Source of the DNA: JBGPIT01 sp041485125
GTDB taxonomy: Bacteria > Desulfobacterota > Binatia > UTPRO1
NCBI GenBank assembly: GCA_041485125.1
Contig: JBGPIT010000078.1
Coordinates: 1 to 15,399 of the forward strand
DNA: 15,399 nt
Reading direction: 5' to 3'
Below are positions 13,788-15,399 of the stretch, in pieces. Both the position numbers and the translations under genes were made by a program. Numbering within the stretch: the stretch's first letter is position 1; every line of letters starts with the position of its first letter. The notes under the pieces were generated by a model that was given only the letters and a program-made list of their open reading frames with translations, ran no database searches and had not been told where the DNA came from.

Positions 13788-14186
13788 ATGCGCGCGGCGA
13801 CTACCACTCAGACGGAATTCCGCATCGCCGACACCTTCGCCGACAGCCTCACGCGTCTGACGGGTGAGGAGCAGAAGGCCTTCAAGACGACCGCATTCGA
13901 CTTGCAGCTCAATCCGGCCAACCCCGGCATGAGCTTTCACAAGCTCGACAAGCCGAAGGACAAGAAGTTCTGGTCGGTGCGGGTGAGCGGCGACATCCGA
14001 TTGATCGTGCACAGGAGCGAGGCAAGCCTCTTGCTCTGTCCTCAAACAAATCCTCTGCTTCTGAATCCATCGTCCTTGTGGCGGTCAAAGCGGGGGTGCC
14101 GCCGCGGGCGCCGTTGCCGTCGGCCTGTTCGGGGGGTCGGGACCGTGGGCGCCGACTGCGTTTGGGCCGACTGCCTTTGTTGTTGA
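13788..14186 (+). CDS. Truncated RelE/ParE-like domain protein
   Basis: The first 84 residues resemble the RelE/ParE toxin fold (FADSLTRLTGEEQKAF, then FHKLDKPKDKKFWSVRVSGDIRLIVHRSEASLLLC). From my knowledge of the family, this type usually continues after SLLLC with a YVDHHD-A-WAERR segment, and it is also found as the N-terminal domain of UvrD/Rep-type helicases. Here the likeness ends at Cys84 (codon 14037-14039). The remaining 48 residues (PQTNPLLLNPSS onward) are low-quality, Arg/Gly/Cys-rich sequence read through foreign DNA. The protein is therefore probably a broken piece rather than an active toxin or helicase. It starts 15 bases after the ATPase stop with no strong ribosome binding site. 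Confidence 0.65.
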   Translation: MRAATTTQTEFRIADTFADSLTRLTGEEQKAFKTTAFDLQLNPANPGMSFHKLDKPKDKKFWSVRVSGDIRLIVHRSEASLLLCPQTNPLLLNPSSLWRSKRGCRRGRRCRRPVRGVGTVGADCVWADCLCC

Positions 14187-14218
14187 CGCCACGGCAGCGG
14201 GCGACGTACCTCGGAGCA
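14042..14218 (+). pseudogene. Probable frameshifted remnant of a PfkB-family sugar kinase
   Basis: Two frames together recall the C-terminal half of PfkB/ribokinase-type enzymes. The frame through 14063-14089 reads ESIVLVAVK, like the usual VVVKLG strand. The frame from 14080 reads GAAAGAVAVGLFGGSGPW and then, at about 14170-14205, FVVDATAAGDV, like the catalytic VVDTTGAGD motif with its base Asp. No single frame holds both, and the following PRSRRQ does not continue the family. It starts where the RelE-like domain breaks off and ends at the 43-bp repeat. PfkB kinases occur beside glycosyltransferases in sugar clusters. The assignment is suggestive only. Confidence 0.35.
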
Positions 14219-14261
14219 GACGGCAGGGCGCAAGAGAATCGAACGCCCGCGATCTCCGATG
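14219..14261 (+). repeat. 43-bp upstream element of the glycosyltransferase (block A, inverted copy at 12105-12147)
   Basis: These 40 noncoding bases plus the ATG of the intact glycosyltransferase recur, inverted, beside the tRNA gene with one mismatch. Conservation of a noncoding leader at the same level as coding sequence shows that the copied source was a whole locus, not just the protein-coding part. I see no Shine-Dalgarno in it. Confidence 0.9.
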
Positions 14262-15125
14262 CACGACACGGTAACGGTCGTACTCCCGACCCACAATCGG
14301 CCCCACACGATCGCCTACTCGATCGCCGCCGTGCTGCGACAGACGCACGCATCGCTGGCGCTGCACGTCGTCGGCGACGGCTGCGACGACCGCACCGAGG
14401 CCGTGGTGCGCGGCTTCGACGATCGGCGCGTCCACTTTCATCGCTTCGCGAAAGGACACGGCTACGGTTACGGGCATCGGAACCGGATTTTGCGCGAGAC
14501 CGCCGATCGCTACGTCGCCTATGCGACCGACGACGACTTGTGGCTTCCGGATCACCTGGAGCACGCGCTCGCGGCGTGCGAGCAGCGATCGCTCGATCTG
14601 GTCGCGACCCGCTCGGCGCACGTCCGGGCCTCGGGCGACGTCGATCCGCACTTCTTCGCTTTCGACTGGCGCCGCGGCGCGCTGGCAGAGTTCGTCCGCC
14701 ATTGGTTCCTCGGCGCGGTGACGATCGTCCATCGCCGCAGCCTCTTCGACCGGATCGGCTACTGGGACGACGGGCTCGCGCGCTTCGGAGACCGCGAGAT
14801 GTACCATCGGGCGTGTGCCGCCGGCGTGCCGGTGGCGTACGTCGATCACGTCACCGTTCTCCGCTTCTATGCACGGCATTGGGACGCGCGCTACGCGGGC
14901 CTGCCGGAACCGCCGCAGCGCCGCTTCCTCGATCGGCTGGGCGACGACCATTGGCGCCGCCGGCTACGCGCCGCGGCCGCGCCGGGTCGACGCTCACTCG
15001 CGGTCCGGCGCGAGCAGTGGCGCGACTTCATGCGCTTCGCCATGGGGTCCGGTCCGAAGTTCGCGAGGTTTCGGCTCCAACGATGGAGGTTCCATGAGCT
15101 GCTCTCACATCGCTTCCATGTCTGA
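14259..15125 (+). CDS. Family-2 glycosyltransferase
   Basis: A 288-residue GT-A-fold glycosyltransferase that should transfer a sugar from a nucleotide donor, probably in surface polysaccharide assembly at the cytoplasmic membrane face. It opens with the classic TVTVVLPTHNRP, followed by an AAVLRQTH helix and VVGDGCDDRTEAVV (strand with donor-site Asp). The metal/nucleotide motif is DDDLW at 91-95. The acceptor-side region shows FLGAVTIVHRRSLFDRIGYWDDGLARFGDREMYHR (about 150-184), where acidic residues likely act as base. No membrane helix is evident. The start codon lacks a ribosome binding site. Its stop overlaps the next gene, suggesting an operon. Donor and acceptor cannot be told. A scrambled partial copy lies at 12105-12454. 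Confidence 0.88.
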   Translation: MHDTVTVVLPTHNRPHTIAYSIAAVLRQTHASLALHVVGDGCDDRTEAVVRGFDDRRVHFHRFAKGHGYGYGHRNRILRETADRYVAYATDDDLWLPDHLEHALAACEQRSLDLVATRSAHVRASGDVDPHFFAFDWRRGALAEFVRHWFLGAVTIVHRRSLFDRIGYWDDGLARFGDREMYHRACAAGVPVAYVDHVTVLRFYARHWDARYAGLPEPPQRRFLDRLGDDHWRRRLRAAAAPGRRSLAVRREQWRDFMRFAMGSGPKFARFRLQRWRFHELLSHRFHV

Positions 15126-15399
15126 CGTGTCGCGGCTGCCGGCGGACGTCACGGTCCGCTCGCTCGTCGCGCACGTCGATGCTCGTGGGACGCTCGCCGA
15201 GATCTTTCGCGCCGAATGGCACCCCGGGATCGCACCGGTGCAGTGGAGCGTCGCGAGCACGCGCGGCGGCGTCTTGCGCGGCGTGCACGTCCACCTCCGC
15301 CACGACGACTATCTCTGCGTCCTTCAGGGACGCCTCACGTGCGGCTTGCGCGACATGCGTCCCGGATCGCCGACGCAGGATCGGTCGGCGACGGTCGCG
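15094..15399 (+). CDS. dTDP-4-dehydrorhamnose 3,5-epimerase / FdtA-like cupin (partial, runs off window)
   Basis: The first 102 residues of a cupin-type sugar-nucleotide enzyme are visible. RGTLAEIFRAEWHPGIAPVQW (split here across the early strands) and GGVLRGVHVH followed by LRHDDYLCVLQGRLTCGLRDMRPG match the RmlC pattern, where the GVLRGLH-type stretch carries the catalytic or binding His and the DDY-VLQG strand forms the cupin core. The start at 15094 is supported by GGAGG (15085-15089), four bases upstream, and overlaps the end of the glycosyltransferase. ATG 15118 is an alternative. Whether it is a 3,5-epimerase, 3,4-ketoisomerase or a relative without catalysis cannot be settled from the fragment. 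Confidence 0.78.
   Translation, partial: MSCSHIASMSDVSRLPADVTVRSLVAHVDARGTLAEIFRAEWHPGIAPVQWSVASTRGGVLRGVHVHLRHDDYLCVLQGRLTCGLRDMRPGSPTQDRSATVA

Noticed and set aside
12105..14261. Diversity-generating retroelement with template and variable repeats
   Set aside because: There is no reverse transcriptase in the window, substitutions are not confined to adenines, and the copies are inverted and rearranged rather than a neat template/variable pair.
12105..14261. Insertion sequence or transposon with the 43-bp repeats as terminal inverted repeats
   Set aside because: The repeats are ordinary leader sequence of the glycosyltransferase, no transposase is present, and I see no target-site duplication.
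14078..15097. A 339-codon plus-strand frame overlapping the glycosyltransferase
   Set aside because: It is out of frame with the conserved glycosyltransferase motifs and Arg-rich throughout, so it is a shadow frame.

Overview
The window is a high-GC chromosomal stretch from a Gram-negative bacterium. It carries a complete Tol-Pal envelope system, an outer-membrane Pal lipoprotein and surface-sugar genes. Gene content and style (long Ala/Pro-rich tails, GTG starts, a glycolytic gap-pgk-tpiA-secG block) suggest a deltaproteobacterial or Binatota/Myxococcota-like lineage, but nothing in the sequence fixes the taxon.

Left part (114-7110, minus strand): one compact operon read right to left as tolQ, tolR, tolA-like, tolB, pal, cpoB, ribF and a rluD-type pseudouridine synthase. 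TolQ/TolR form the proton-driven motor, the TolA-like protein spans the periplasm, TolB and Pal form the outer-membrane end, and CpoB couples the machine to septal peptidoglycan synthesis. The last two genes are housekeeping (flavin cofactor synthesis and rRNA modification) and are packed with almost no spacing.

Middle (7111-10781): a divergent control region with a perfect 10-bp inverted repeat whose arms hold the -35 boxes of both promoters. After it, on the plus strand, come gap, pgk, tpiA (lower glycolysis) and secG (Sec translocon). The block ends at a strong hairpin shared with a convergent RMD1/YagE-family membrane protein gene (10784-11869, minus). A tRNA-Leu(GAG) follows at 12000-12082. 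E. coli has the same secG then tRNA-Leu(GAG) order, here interrupted by the RMD1-family gene.

Right part (12083-15399): a rearranged accessory region. Just after the tRNA lies a scrambled partial copy of the glycosyltransferase gene found at 14259. It has two separately inverted blocks and one direct block, and its differences from the intact gene are mostly synonymous. Then comes a foreign-looking pair: an AAA/Orc-Cdc6-type ATPase with an apparently leaderless GTG start, and a RelE/ParE-like domain cut off before its usual C-terminus. After that are what look like frameshifted remains of a PfkB-type sugar kinase, the intact family-2 glycosyltransferase, and the start of an RmlC/FdtA-like sugar-nucleotide epimerase running off the window. 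The right edge therefore looks like the margin of a surface-polysaccharide cluster that has been shuffled, with a small mobile cassette lodged in it. All readings were made by eye; no database search was possible.
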